From: Ctenosaura bakeri
Lineage: Eukaryota; Chordata; Lepidosauria; Squamata; Iguanidae
Assembly (NCBI GenBank): GCA_948474755.1
Contig: CAOLHI010000251.1
Location: forward strand, 1-64,000
Direction: 5' to 3'
DNA length: 64,000 nucleotides
A program made the translations under genes and the position numbers. The notes beneath the pieces were generated by a model that was given only the letters and a program-made list of their open reading frames with translations, was not told where the DNA came from and did no database searches. Position 1 is the stretch's first letter. Every line of letters begins with the position of its first letter. Below are positions 32,876 through 44,010 of this stretch, piece after piece.

Positions 32876-33690
32876 CACATTTGCTGTTGCTGTTATTTGC
32901 CATCAAATCAGCTTCAGCATATGATGGGAGACTCCCAGGAACCCCTGTCATCAACAGACTTGCTCAAGTCTTGCAAACTCAGGGCTGTGGCTTCCTTGAT
33001 TGATTCAGCCCTCCTATAATGTGATCTTCCTCTTTTCCTACAGTCTTCCATTTTTTCCCAGCATTATAATCTTTGAGCCATGTCATCTCATAGTATTCCA
33101 AAGTACAGTAGCCTCAGTGTAGTCATTTGGCTTCTAGGGAGAGGTCAATCTTGATTTGCTCTCAGACCCATTTGTTTGCCATTTTGGCAGTCTGTAAAAT
33201 CTTCCTCCAGCACAACATTTCAAAGGAGCTGATTCTTCTCCTGTCAGCTTTCTTCATTGTCCAGCTTTCACAACGCTACCTAAAAATCAGAATATTATGG
33301 CATTAATTACTCTGATTTTGAAATTTAGTTATATAACTTTGCATATGAGGATCTTATCTAATTCCTTGATAGCTGGCTTTCCAAGTCTTGATTTCTTGAT
33401 TCTATCTCCATTTTGATTAATGACTGAGCTGCATTGTAGAAAATCTTTGACTATTTCTATTTCACTTTAAAGTTCTGTAAGTCATCTATAGTCATAATAT
33501 TCTCATTGTTGTTCTCATAATATTCATCTATAGTCCTGTTTTTCTATTTTCTTCCTTAATTTTATCAGTAATTATTCCAAGTCTTCGCTATTTTCTGTTA
33601 GAAATATGGTGTCATCTGCATATCTTAAATTATTGGTGTTCCTTCCCCCAGTTCACACCTCCTTCTTTCAAGTCCATTTGAGCACATACC
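32876..33690 (-). mobile_element. BovB (RTE) LINE 3' half
   Basis: On the plus strand, TGCTGTTATTTGCCATCAAATC, then TCCAGCACAACATTTCAAAG, TTTCTTCATTGTCCAGCTTTC and GGTGTCATCTGCATATCTTAA are the reverse complement of the 3' RT region and 3' UTR of BovB LINEs. BovB is known for horizontal transfer between squamates and mammals. The copy carries many changes and is 5' truncated. Confidence 0.8.
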
Positions 33691-34164
33691 AGTATCAATT
33701 TCCACTGGACCCAAGAAGTTCTTTGCCCTTCCTCTGAATATTTTTTTTTAATTTTTAATTTTATTTTTTGGAGCTCCTGGAGTCACAAGCAATAGAGAAT
33801 TCCTGGCAGAGAAAAAACTAATGAGAATTGCAAAAGCCTGTGACATCCCGTTCCTCCCTTTCAGGTCTTTCGCCTCCTTCAGTTGGGGGCCCCTTCCTCC
33901 TACCCACCCCCTGTGCAATCCCTCCACAGCTTAAACTGCTCCCTTCTCTGAATATTGTTAGTTAGCAGTGCAATGCCTCCTATTGATTTATCTCCATTCC
34001 TTGGAATTGCATGTAACCCATGGGGTTCACACCTGGTGTAGAGTATGCCAAAGGGAACATATCTCACCTCCATAGAAAAACTTTAACAAAACTTAAAAAC
34101 ACAGGTAAGCCAAATGAAATGTTTAAACCTAACAAGGGAACAAGATAGAGCTGTGTGTTTGTGT
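33691..34164. other. Unclassified DNA
   Basis: A T-rich run at 33738-33770 is followed by moderately GC-rich sequence with no motif that I recognise. Confidence 0.4.
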
Positions 34165-34360
34165 GTATATATCTCCGTGCCACCTGTTAGGGTGACCCCA
34201 TGAATTTCATAGGATTTTCTTAGGCAAGGAGTACTCAGAGGTGGTTTCACCAGTTCTTTTCTCTGAAATATAGATTAAAGCATGTGGTATTTGTTGGTGG
34301 TCTCCAGGGCTGACCCTGCTTAGCTTCCAAAATCAGGCAGGATCTAGTGCTGTTGGGTAT
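34165..34360 (-). mobile_element. 5S rRNA-derived SINE, second copy
   Basis: Reverse complement of the same element as at 25454. The tail (GTTAGGGTGACCCCATGAAT) is on the left, and the 5S part (GGCTGACCCTGCTTAGCTTC, then CAAAATCAGGCAGGATC) is at about 34307-34352. Confidence 0.8.
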
Positions 34361-34446
34361 TTAGGCTTTATTAAATTATATCTTTATTACTGATCCAGAA
34401 ATAGTTACACCAAACATCACTCAGGCTTAGAAACAAACTATTCTCC

Positions 34447-34968
34447 TGAATTCCTCCAACACAAATGGGGTAGATTAATTGTTGATTAAATTCCATCAAC
34501 CTTGCTAACTTTTGCTAAAGGAGTCTAATTGCTCCTTTGGTCTTTACTGCCTAAGATATCAAGCTACACCAATGTTTCAATATAGCCAAAGGAGCGGGAT
34601 AAAAGGAGGAATAGTTATATTAAGTGCAGAATGAACCGAGTAGAGGTATCATAGGGAAGTGTAAGTACAAAGAGTCAAATGCCATTTTCCTCTCCATTGA
34701 GGGTGTGAGGGAATCTAATTTAATCAAATTCTAAACAATATTTTACTTATATTTAGGAAATGAACAAGTAAGAAGAGGTACATAGATTAAGGAACATAGA
34801 TTCCAAGAACATAGGATACATGGTGATATAAGAAGGAAGATGCTAGGGAATGTAGATTCTGTGTTTCTGATATTTGTTTGTATTTTGTGCTCATAATAAT
34901 ACTTAACATTATAATTGTTACTTTAAAATATCTCTGCATTCTCACTAATAAAAATAAAGTTTTAAAAA
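34447..34968 (+). mobile_element. Retrotransposed segment with 18-bp target duplication
   Basis: It is bracketed by AGAAACAAACTATTCTCC at 34429-34446 and 34969-34986, a perfect 18-bp duplication typical of L1-mediated insertion. The right end is A-rich (AATAAAAATAAAGTTTTAAAAAAG), giving plus orientation. The 522-bp body has no frame and no family that I recognise. It could be an L1 3' UTR or a processed transcript. Confidence 0.8.
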
Positions 34969-35211
34969 AGAAACAAACTATTCTCCCAGTCAGAACTCAT
35001 GCACATGAATGTTCTTTTGGAATAGTGACATAAAATAAAAGACTTGATGGGATTTAAACTATGTTTTTCAAGCATTTAATGTTTGAGAGTACAATTAATA
35101 CAGAATCTAAATCAGGCACTAAGACAAAGCTACAAACTACTTCAGAACTGGAGGAACAAAAAACTCCAAAAATACCCATGATCAAATTTTCCAGATCTGA
35201 GCAAGATTTCC

Positions 35212-35520
35212 CTGGTTGCTGTTGTTATTTGTCATCAAGTCAACTTTGACTTATGGTAACCCTCCAAGATCCCTGGTCATCAGCTGCCTGCTCAGACCTG
35301 GCAAACTCAGGCCCATGAATTCCTTGGTTGAATCTATCTACCTGTAGTGCAGTCTCCCTCTTTTCCTACTGCCTCCTGCTTTATTGAGCATTACCATATT
35401 TTCCAACAAGTCACGTCACCTCATAATATGTCCAAAATATGACACCCTCAGTTTTGTCACGTGGCAATGGCACTCATTCTTCCAAGATTTTTATTTGACA
35501 CATTACTCATCCAACCTTAT
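35212..35520 (-). mobile_element. BovB (RTE) LINE 3' end fragment
   Basis: TTGCTGTTGTTATTTGTCATC begins the reverse-complemented BovB tail. CCTGGTCATCAGCTGCCTGC and ACGTCACCTCATAATATGTC parallel the copy at 32876. It is heavily 5' truncated. Confidence 0.75.
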
Positions 35521-35836
35521 GATACATAGTTATCCTCATGGCAAAAACAGTTAATTTTGTGGGACAATTTTAAATAGACACTGGAATCCAATATCAATAT
35601 TGACTTGACGTAACTTTACATATACTCAGCTAAAAAGCCCTGTTTAGTGAATTGCAAAAATGTGTATCAGGACACCAGCAAGAGTGCTAGGTGATCACTG
35701 GGACTGATGGGCATAAGTGAGTGATGTGCAGTGTACATTGGTTTGGAATGTGCATCAATGCTCTATCAGCACCGGGCTCTTTGCCAGCTCTGCTACATGG
35801 TAATGTAACAGCAGTCCTCTACTGGATGTGGCCTTA

Positions 35837-36096
35837 CATTTTGTAAGAAGGGATGGCCCACTAGTGGACACGGGGGCAGGGAAAGAGAGATGTTAATATT
35901 TTTAACCAGTTCTTCCCATGACTCATATGGAATTTCAAAGAAAGCATTATTAATTTTCCATATTTCTTGGGATTTATGTAGTAGATAATGCCTTCTTTGA
36001 AATTCTATATGAGTCATGGAAGAACTGGTTATAAATATTAACATCTCTCTTTCTCTGCTCCCATGTCCACTAGTGGGCCATCCCTTCTTATAAAAT
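35837..36096. repeat. 260-bp foldback (long inverted repeat)
   Basis: Arms of about 115 bp are near-perfect reverse complements: AAGAAGGGATGGCCCACTAG...CATGACTCATATGGAATTTC on the left pairs with GAAATTCTATATGAGTCATG...CTAGTGGGCCATCCCTTCTT on the right. The loop lies around 35955-35985. It has no coding capacity and is probably a palindromic MITE; no target duplication is clear. Confidence 0.85.
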
Positions 36097-36116
36097 GCAG
36101 AGAAACTTAGACATTG

Positions 36117-36519
36117 GCCATTTCTGCGTGACAATGTTCTTCTGCATCATGGCATTGCAATTCAGGTCCAGAAGGGAGCGTGTCAGCAACGCTCCCCTCC
36201 GCACCTGCTTGCTCCCTGCGGAATGAAGTGCGATGGCTTTGCTTCCTCCTTCTGCAGCACAGCTGGGCACTTGCCATTGCTGAGCTGGGGCAGGAAGTGT
36301 TGCAGTCGCACTTCTGTGGCTTCCACAGAATTGTAACTTTGGAAGAGCTGCGGGATTAGAAGTGCAAAATGGGTTTTTTCCATTTTGCAAATGCAGCACA
36401 AATGCAACGCTTTGTGACAGGATGGCAACAGGACAGCGACAATGTTGTGTGGAAGCAAGACCTGCTGACTGCTGCCATCCCATGGCAGAAGCGGGACAGT
36501 GACATCATGCGGAAAGGGC
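36117..36519. mobile_element. MITE, family B (403 bp)
   Basis: The ends GCCATTTCTGCGTG and CATGCGGAAAGGGC are inverted, with a perfect 5-bp duplication CATTG (36112-36116 and 36520-36524). It shares TCAGCAACGCTCCCCTCCGC and GGGGCAGGAAGTGTTGC with the copies at 37435 and 10704. Its right TIR is adjacent to worn L1 sequence. Confidence 0.85.
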
Positions 36520-36526
36520 CATTGTA

Positions 36527-37340
36527 AAGGCTGGAATTTAAGGATTTATTAAGGATTTAATAACTTTTAAAAATCCATAGAGCTTAAAACAGGTAAAAGT
36601 AGTTTTGAATCTGATAAATCTGAATTGGCTATAAGAGGGTCAGAGGAAATTTTTCCTAGCAAAAATTAACAATTATCCAAAATGGACAAGAATAACCAGT
36701 CAGTATGAAGATGGCTGCCCAGATACAGAAAGAGACTTGAAGGGGCTCGATTCAAAAATATACAACATAATCACACACCAATATGATAGGACTACAGGTC
36801 TAAAGCTAACATAGGGAAATGACATAGGAGACAAAAAGATTATTCTAGCTGGAAAACATTGGGCTCAAAACTACATTACAAATCAGTGTCAGCTAAAAAT
36901 AAGGGAACAACCTCAAAATTCTACACAGGTACCAGTTCACACCAATTAAACTATTTATAAGAAGAAGTTAAACACAGAAAACATGTCAGAGAGGGCCCGA
37001 TAGGCTCTTACATACACACGTGGACTGAATATTCAAAGGTAAAAACTTTTGGGAGGAAGTGATTAAACATATAAAAGAAATACCCAGCCAAACATACTCA
37101 CATAAACAACTGTTCCTTTTATTGATATTTGAGGACCCAAATAATTTTTTATCAAATTAAGAGTTAATATCAATGTTGCTGTTGAGAGCTAAATTAGAAA
37201 TAGTACTAGGCTGGAAAGACTTAAAGGGAGATTGTATAAGGGCATGATGTGACTAGATTTAGAACCCAGGCTCGTGCAAAAAATTAACATCAAGAATTTA
37301 CACTCTTTAAAGGAATACTGGACAATAACATATTTTTGGA
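36527..37340 (+). pseudogene. Old L1 ORF2 C-terminal fragment
   Basis: Decoding in shifting frames gives pieces like the L1 ORF2 C-terminus: a TP(V/I)KLF segment near 36940, a degraded Cys-rich part near 36985, and FWEEVIKHIKEIPSQ (about 37045-37085). Frequent stops make it an old relic. It is more diverged than the L1 copies at 51370 and 53761. Confidence 0.6.
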
Positions 37341-37434
37341 AACAGGATTCACAGAATCACAGACTTGGAAAGGGCTGCAAGGGCCATCTAAGGGCCATCT
37401 AGTCAACTCTCTGCCTGCAGGATTACATAACTAA

Positions 37435-37813
37435 GGCCATTTCCACACGATAACGCTTTTCTGCATTGTTGCGTTGAAATTCCAGCCCAGAAGGGAGCAC
37501 GTCAGCAACGCTCCCCTCCGCAGTGATGGCTCCGCCTCTTCCTTCCACAGCACAACCAGGCACTAGCCATTGCTACTCTGGGGCAGGAACTATCATAATC
37601 ACGCTTCCCTGGCTCCCACACAATTGTAAGTATGGGAGTGTTGTGGGATTGGAAGTGTAAAATGGATTTTTTCTGTTTTGCAAATGCCATGTGAATGCGA
37701 TGCTTCACGACAGAATGGCAGCAGGGCAGCAATGATGTCTTGCGGAAGCACGACCTGCTGACCGCTGCCATCCCGTGGCAGAAGTGGGACAACAACATCA
37801 TGTGAAAAGGGCC
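37435..37813. mobile_element. MITE, family B, within CR1
   Basis: It starts GGCCATTTCCACACG and ends CATGTGAAAAGGGCC. It shares GTCAGCAACGCTCCCCTCC with the copy at 36117. The flanks do not give a clean 5-bp duplication, perhaps through later mutation. Confidence 0.75.
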
Positions 37814-37847
37814 CAAACCACTCTTGAAAGGTGAGCATCCAATCTCT

Positions 37848-38041
37848 GGCTGTTTCTGCACCACATGGTGACAGTGCTATTATTCCAACATCCTATGGCA
37901 TCCTGGGGTTTGCAGTTTAGGGAGGGGCCTTTAGAATTCTCAGCCAGAGAGTTCTTTGGCCTCAGCAAACTACAAAGCCCAGGATTCCACAGGATGATGA
38001 AAGTGGAATAATAGCACTGTAACAGTGTAGGGTGGAAATGA
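37848..38041. mobile_element. Foldback MITE, family A, within CR1
   Basis: GGCTGTTTCTGCACC...AGGGTGGAAATGA with a palindromic core (CATCCTATGGCATCCTGGGG / CCCAGGATTCCACAGGATG). TCTCT flanks it at 37843-37847 and 38042-38046, a 5-bp duplication. Confidence 0.8.
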
Positions 38042-38262
38042 TCTCTGCTTCAAAACCTCCAAAGGAGAGTCTACTCCTCTCTGAGGCAGCCTATTCCGCT
38101 CTAAGATAGCTCTTACGGTCAAGAGCTTTTTCTTAACGTTTGGGTAGAATCTCTTTTCTTGTACCTTGAATCCACTGGCTCATGTTCTAGTCTCTGGAGC
38201 AGTACAAAACAAGCTTCCCTCATCTTCCATGTGATGTCCAACACAGTTTCCTTTTATTGCAT

Positions 38263-41200
38263 TTATTAACATAAGTTCAACAAACTGGAGATGACCCAAT
38301 GACTAGAAATATTTTTGGAGGGCTGTCATGTATCATCAAGAAGTGTGAGCATGTTGGAAGAAGCAGGATGTGAATGAGGAAGAGAGTCTTATGAATAATG
38401 TAAGACCTTTCTATTTAGATCCAGGAGGCTATTTCTCAGGATATGGCTTAACTCAGACTAAGAGATGAATGATAACAGAAAAAAAAAGGTGAATGAATAA
38501 TAATTATAAAAGCAGATTTACCTTGCCTTTTTTTTAACTTAGAGTCATGAAATTATAGAATCATTAGAAGAAACGGCAGGGGCCATCAAGTCCAACCCCC
38601 TGACATTGTTTTAATGTTCTTCCAATGTATATTCTGCACTGCCTATATGATTACAGAGAAACACCATATACTGAAACTTTGAACTTTTTTTTACATATAG
38701 GGGGGAAAGCTGGCAGGAACCACAAGGAGACTTTTTCCAAGGGTTAAGAGGTTGTTGTCACTAATGCAACCTTTGTTTCTTTTTAATTCCTGACCAGAAG
38801 AATATCTGTCTACTCTTCTTTAAGGTTTAGCTGGTTTAGTCCTTATGAAGCCCCCTTCCATCTCTAAGTCTAGAGATCCAACACTCATCTCCTTATCAGG
38901 TGTCACAATTAGAGGGAAAAAAGCAAAGCAATCCCTTCTCTTGTCTTTTCCTCACCCATAATCGTTGCTTTCCAAAGCTGCTTTTTCTTTTTAAAAAAGA
39001 AAACATGCGCACACATGAAATAATGTTTTTGGTTCTATCGCTGCCAGATCCAGATTAGCTTTAAATCCCCAGTGTTCAGTCTAGGTCCATGGCTTAATGC
39101 GTGAGTAATGACAAAGTTATTCGTGAATAAAGTCAGAGAGTGTTAGAAACCACTGCAGGCTTAAATGTGAATACTGAGCATGCTAGCTGAGGGATTCTGG
39201 GAGTCATAGTCCAAAAAAGTAACTTTTCCAGTTTTGTAAATAATGAAAGGAGAGCCATTCCCAGATTTAGCTTGAGATCTATAAAAAAAAAAACTCAGTA
39301 AGAAAATGTGGCAAGTTAAAAGTGGAGAAAAATCAAGAAATGCCAAGTTAGTGGGGGTGTTTGCTCTTAATATTAAGATGGGTATTACCATGAAAGAATA
39401 CCATGAAAATGCAAGCCCCAGAGACATGTCTGCCAGAAGATCCCCAATGACTGTACAACTGCACACCCTGCTGCTTTGTGTCTGGAAGTTACCTCTCACC
39501 CAAACCAACTGTGAGGAAGAACACAGTGGAAATGTAGAGGGGATACTGTCCTGGGGATCAAGAAAGAAAATAAATTGCTGCAGGAACCAAGTTGTCTTTT
39601 TTTTTATTTTTGAAATAGCATCTGTGTGGGCTGAAGAAGCTGAGACCCAGGTTCCAAAAAAAGCAAAACCACAGCAAAGTGGGAGGGCTGGTGTTGCATG
39701 AGTCATTGGGAAAGAGAAGTTCACAGAATACAACATCAGTGGGTCAGTACACAGGAAGACGCCTACCTGAGCGTCATCCTCCAAGGCTCCATATTCCCAA
39801 TTCTGCCATAAGAGGCAAAACATCTAAGGGCCCTTCACACTACCAAATTAGAGCACTATGATTCTACTTTAATTGCCATGGCTCAATCCTATGGAATCCT
39901 GGAGTTTGTAGTTTAGAAAGGGTACTTAGAATTCTCAGCCGGAGAGTTCCTCTAGTTCACAGACTGTCTAGAGTTGCTACAAAGAGATGCCTGAAGACTA
40001 CATTATCAGTATGTTGCCAGAAAGATGTCTTGTGGAACCTTTGAGGACTAAGTTATCCATGGGGGAAAGAAGACAAAAAGACAAAATTCGACTTTACATT
40101 AAGACAAAAAGAGTTTGGATAATACAGTCTTGGCACTGAGGAGGAGAATGGAATGGAAACTAAGTCATTATTAGGGACTCCTGGGCCAATCATAATTTGG
40201 TTATATAGCAAATATGAAAGGAAGAGAACCTCGCTCTTTTCTTTTTAAAAAAATTAAAAACACCAATTGAGAGTGATCACAAGCAACCTGAGATACTAAC
40301 TACCAAACTCCATACAACTTGGCTGTTCGTATCTCTCTAACAAATGGGCCAAAATGACTCAGAACTTAGAGGAGAGCAACTCACACCAGGACATTTGCCT
40401 CCCATGTTTATGGATCCTGGATCTCTTTGGGTGAATCTTTCTTTTTGGGTGTGCTAAAGCAAAACAATCTCCCTGGATGTCATGGATCCTAGGATACGGG
40501 GGGAGGGGCTCAAGTCCCCCAAAATTGGACCACAAGACCATATAGTCAAGCCTCCTCAGATGTCACCAATCAGAAATGTACTAAATGACCAAGCACTAAG
40601 AAATATTAAGACAGCAGTTGTGGCTGAAACCTATCAGTAATAATAAAGGCTGCCTACAATCTATCCTTAGCATGCTTACTTGGGAGTAAGCTACACTGGA
40701 CACCTGAAGGGCACTTCTACCTACACACTGTGCTTGCAAGAGTCCCAACATTTAAGGATGTTTGAATGATAACAAACAGGAAAATTACTTACAAGAAGGT
40801 AAAATCAATAACAACCTGCTACTTAAAAGTTGAGTGTGCCTCCCCCAACTTAAAAACAGTTGCATGGGCCCTATTGGGTATATAGTTGGTTCGTTCAAAG
40901 AGGGAAAGCGGGTATACTCAGGCACTTCGTATAAAACTAGTTCGTGGATAAGCCAGTTAAGGTGTGCTTCAATAAGTATATTAGCTGAGTGGAGGCAAGG
41001 CAGTGAGGCAGCTCTATGTGCTTCTTCTTGGTTATGGGGAAATCTCTCCCTTTGGACTCAAACAAAACAAAACTACATTTTAAAAAAAGAAAACCTTTCC
41101 AGAGCCTTATCCTGGTTCTAGGCTTGCCTTCAGGTGATGTCTTCCAGAATCCAAACAACAAAGAGAATCACCTTGTGATACAGTAATCGTATGGATCAGG

Positions 41201-41290
41201 CTAATGTCCAGTTAGAACAGAGCACAGAACTGCATACCAGAAGTCAGCATGTCTGAAACTCGCAACACTTACAATAAGTTACAAGTATCA
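38263..41290. other. Mostly unique DNA with repeat scraps
   Basis: It contains a short CR1 3' scrap at about 38545-38605 (minus) and a half copy of MITE family A at 39837-39955 (GCCCTTCACACTACCAAATT...GGAGTTTGTAGTTTAG). The frames at 39161-39823 (minus, 220 codons) and 39306-39701 (plus) overlap antisense and show no domain that I recognise. Confidence 0.5.
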
Positions 41291-41545
41291 TTTGTTGTGT
41301 GGTTGTTGTGTGCCTTCATGTCATTTCCAATTTATGGTTAGCCTAAGGTGAACCTATCATAAGGCTTTCTTGGCAAGATTTGTTCAGAGAAAGTTTGCTT
41401 TTGCTCTCCTCTGGGGCTGAGAAAAGGGTGACTTGCCCATGGTCATCTAGATTTCCCAAGGTTTCCATAGCAGAGCAGGAATTTGAACCCTACTCTCCCT
41501 GAGTTCTAGCCCAACACTCAAATCATTACTTGACACAGTTATATT
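41291..41545 (-). mobile_element. Sauria-type SINE
   Basis: GTTGTTGTGTGCCTTCATGTC (tail) through GGTTAGCCTAAGGTGAACCTATC and TTTCCATAGCAGAGCAGGAA, ending near the tRNA head CAACACTCAAATCATTAC. Confidence 0.8.
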
Positions 41546-41577
41546 TCAAAGGCAACACAATATGTGGATTGACATAG

Positions 41578-41777
41578 GGCCTTTCTGGACTACACTATTA
41601 TAGTGATATTATTCCACTTTCAACCTCCTATGGAATCCTGGGGTTTCCAGTTTAAGGAGGAGGCTTTAGAATTCTCAGTCAGAGAGCTCATTGGCCTCAG
41701 TAAACTATACACCCCAGGATCCCACAGGATGTTGAAAGTGGAATAACAGCATGATAACAGCATAGTGTGGAAAGGTC
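41578..41777. mobile_element. Foldback MITE, family A (200 bp)
   Basis: GGCCTTTCTGGACTACAC...ATAGTGTGGAAAGGTC with a palindromic interior. Perfect 5-bp duplication CATAG (41573-41577 and 41778-41782). Confidence 0.88.
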
Positions 41778-41995
41778 CATAGTGAGACAACAAGGAACTC
41801 TTTCAAGTTATTTTTTTCAAGTTACTTCTTAAAGGCATTTTTAGAGACAAGTTGAACAGACATTTCAAGTTTTATACCTTTTTATTATCTATCTTTTCCT
41901 CCCAAAGAAAAAGTAATAAGCAAAAGGTAATAAACAATGCAACATGTAATTGGAAAAATACCCTACAATGTTAATGATAAGACAGCACGGCATAG

Positions 41996-42195
41996 GAGAT
42001 TTCCGCACTGCACTGTTATAGTGCTATTATTCCACTTTCACCATCCTATGGAATCCTGGGGTTTGTAGTTTAGGGAGGGGCATTTAGAATTCCCAGCCAG
42101 AGAGCTCTTGGGTCTCAGTAAACTACAAATCCCAGAATTCTACAGGATGTTGGAAGTGGAATAATAGCACTATAACAGTGTAGTGTGGAAAGGCC
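41996..42195. mobile_element. Foldback MITE, family A (200 bp)
   Basis: GAGATTTCCGCACTGCACTG...GTAGTGTGGAAAGGCC. Perfect 5-bp duplication CATAG (41991-41995 and 42196-42200), the same five bases as the neighbour 220 bp upstream. It abuts a SINE. Confidence 0.88.
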
Positions 42196-42200
42196 CATAG

Positions 42201-42400
42201 TTGTTTGAGTGTTGGACTCCAGGAGACTGGGGCTCAAATCGCTGCTCAGAAACCAACAGATACCTTTTGGCTGATCTTGGGCAAGTCACACTCTCTCTCA
42301 ACTTTAGAGGAAGGCAATAGCAAACCTCTCCTGGAACAAATGTTGCCAAGAAAACCCTTGGATGAGGTCACCTTATCTCGGAGTCAATTTGAAGTCACAT

Positions 42401-42431
<31 letters not shown>

Positions 42432-42432
42432 G
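42201..42432 (+). mobile_element. Sauria-type SINE
   Basis: It starts within the tRNA head (TTGTTTGAGTGTTGGACTCC) and proceeds through TTGGGCAAGTCACACTCTCTC and CCAAGAAAACCC to TTTGAAGTCACATAACAACAACAAC. The first part of the head is missing, replaced by the MITE junction. Confidence 0.8.
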
Positions 42433-43348
42433 TAATGGATTCCTTTTGGGGAACTTTAAATTGAACCCCATAATAAATTACTTTTATTTTTAAAGGTCAC
42501 TTTCCAATCTCTGGATGATCTGTAAGGATGGTGACCCACTAAGGACTCAAAAGTTTCATGGCCTGTCTTTGGCTAGAGAACTTAGGGAAGTTTTGAGCTG
42601 GCACAAGTCATGATAAGTGGGCTTCCCCCAGTTTGATGTATCACAAGATGTGCAGGCCTTTTCCACGTGAACAAGCACGGAAACAGCCTGGGCTGAAGCT
42701 GCCTGCAGGGATCAGATGCACTTAAACAGCACATCCAAGCCCCTAAATTAGAACTGTGTGCGTGTGCCTTAGAAGAAAAACACATTTGCAGCCCATGCGC
42801 CTGCTGCAGGTGGCTATTACAGAACCATCTATTGCTGTTTCCCATTGTTGCCTTCCACACCCAACATCTGGAAGGACACCCACTGAATTTGGACAGCCTG
42901 TTTAGATCAAGACCTAAGTCTGTTTTTAAAAACGACACTTCTTGTTGGTAAGCATTTAACCCCAAGCAGCACCATTACGGATCATACTGCATGCCTGTTG
43001 AATCATGAATTGATGTGACAGGTTAAGTGGCAAAGGTTAAGCAAAGTCTGGTGATGGATGAAAGAAGCAGTTGCCATGGAAATTACAAGGTAGTTGGCAA
43101 TGTAGTAAGTCCCAGTGTAACAGAAATTTGATTAATGGGATATTTGCAGAGGTGTTTTGTTTTTCATTGAAGCCCTCTTTTTAAAAAAACTCTTCTCTGC
43201 AAAAGAAGGAACAATGTAGGCAATCTGGCAGCATAATTCATAGTCTAATATGTCCTGATATTGTATTTCTGTTGAATGTAAGCCCCCATCATCTGTTTCA
43301 CATAGGATAGCCTGATTTCAATATAACTGAATCAGTGTAGGAGATATT
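42433..43348. other. Mostly unique DNA
   Basis: No repeat or gene is recognised. A 127-codon minus frame (42582-42965) shows no motif. Confidence 0.45.
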
Positions 43349-43388
43349 CATTCATTCATTCATTCATTCATTCATTCATTCATTCATT
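43349..43388. repeat. ATTC tetranucleotide microsatellite
   Basis: About ten uninterrupted CATT/ATTC units. Confidence 0.95.
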
Positions 43389-43689
43389 GCTTTCTTCATT
43401 CACTCAACTGCTCTTCTCATTCATATTTTCTCTCTGGTTTAATGAGAATCCCTTACTTTTCTGCTTCATGATCATTTCAACTGAGCTCTCCCTCTATAGG
43501 CCACCTCTCTTCTGAGATGTGACAGCCTTCTTAAAGGGCCATACGTTCAACTACTTGCAAAATAACACCATCCCTGTTATTTCCAACACAACTGTGCCCA
43601 CAAAATTTTTTAGGATGTTCACTAGCAAGCCACCCTCTCTGTCTTATCTTTTCCTCCCTGCCCTAGCCACCACTCCCATCTGCAACATG

Positions 43690-43710
43690 GGAGTAGTAGT
43701 AGTAGTAGTA

Positions 43711-43753
<43 letters not shown>
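43690..43753. repeat. AGT/AAT trinucleotide microsatellite
   Basis: (AGT)7 passes directly into (AAT)n, then an AT-rich tail. Confidence 0.95.
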
Positions 43754-43794
43754 GTTATTATTAATTATTTTTAATTAATTATTATTATTATTGG

Positions 43795-44010
43795 GCTAAA
43801 GCGGAGGGACACCAGGGTCTGAGTCCCCACTGAGCCACTGAATGGCCTTGGGCAAGTTACACTCTCTCAGGTTAAAAAAGACAACAGGAAATCCCTTCTA
43901 AACAAATTTTGCAGAGGAAACCCCATGGTACTTCACTTTAGGATCACCATAAATCAGAAATGACTTGAAGGCCCATGACAACAACAATAACAACAACAAC
44001 AACAACAACT
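43795..44010 (+). mobile_element. Sauria-type SINE
   Basis: GGTCTGAGTCCCCACTGAGCC, then CTTGGGCAAGTTACACTCTC, ATCACCATAAATCAGAAATG and ACTTGAAGGCCCATGACAACA with an AAC-repeat tail. The head is degraded next to the trinucleotide array. Confidence 0.8.

Larger units (their letters stand above)
37346..38262 (-). mobile_element. CR1 3' end interrupted by two MITEs
   Basis: The plus strand gives ATTCACAGAATCACAGACTTGG at 37346, the CR1 3' terminus in reverse, with body CATCTAGTCAACTCTCTGCC. The body resumes at 37814-37847 and 38042-38262 (AAAACCTCCAAAGGAGAGTC, TGGGTAGAATCTCTTTTCTT, CTAGTCTCTGGAGCAG). The intervening blocks are two MITEs. Confidence 0.85.

Noticed and set aside
39161..39823. 220-codon minus-strand open frame, with a 131-codon plus-strand frame opposite
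   Set aside because: No recognisable domain or splice context, composition like the surroundings, and the two frames are antisense to each other. Most likely chance.
42582..42965. 127-codon minus-strand frame with many Cys and Trp
   Set aside because: No domain recognised, no splice context, no supporting neighbour.
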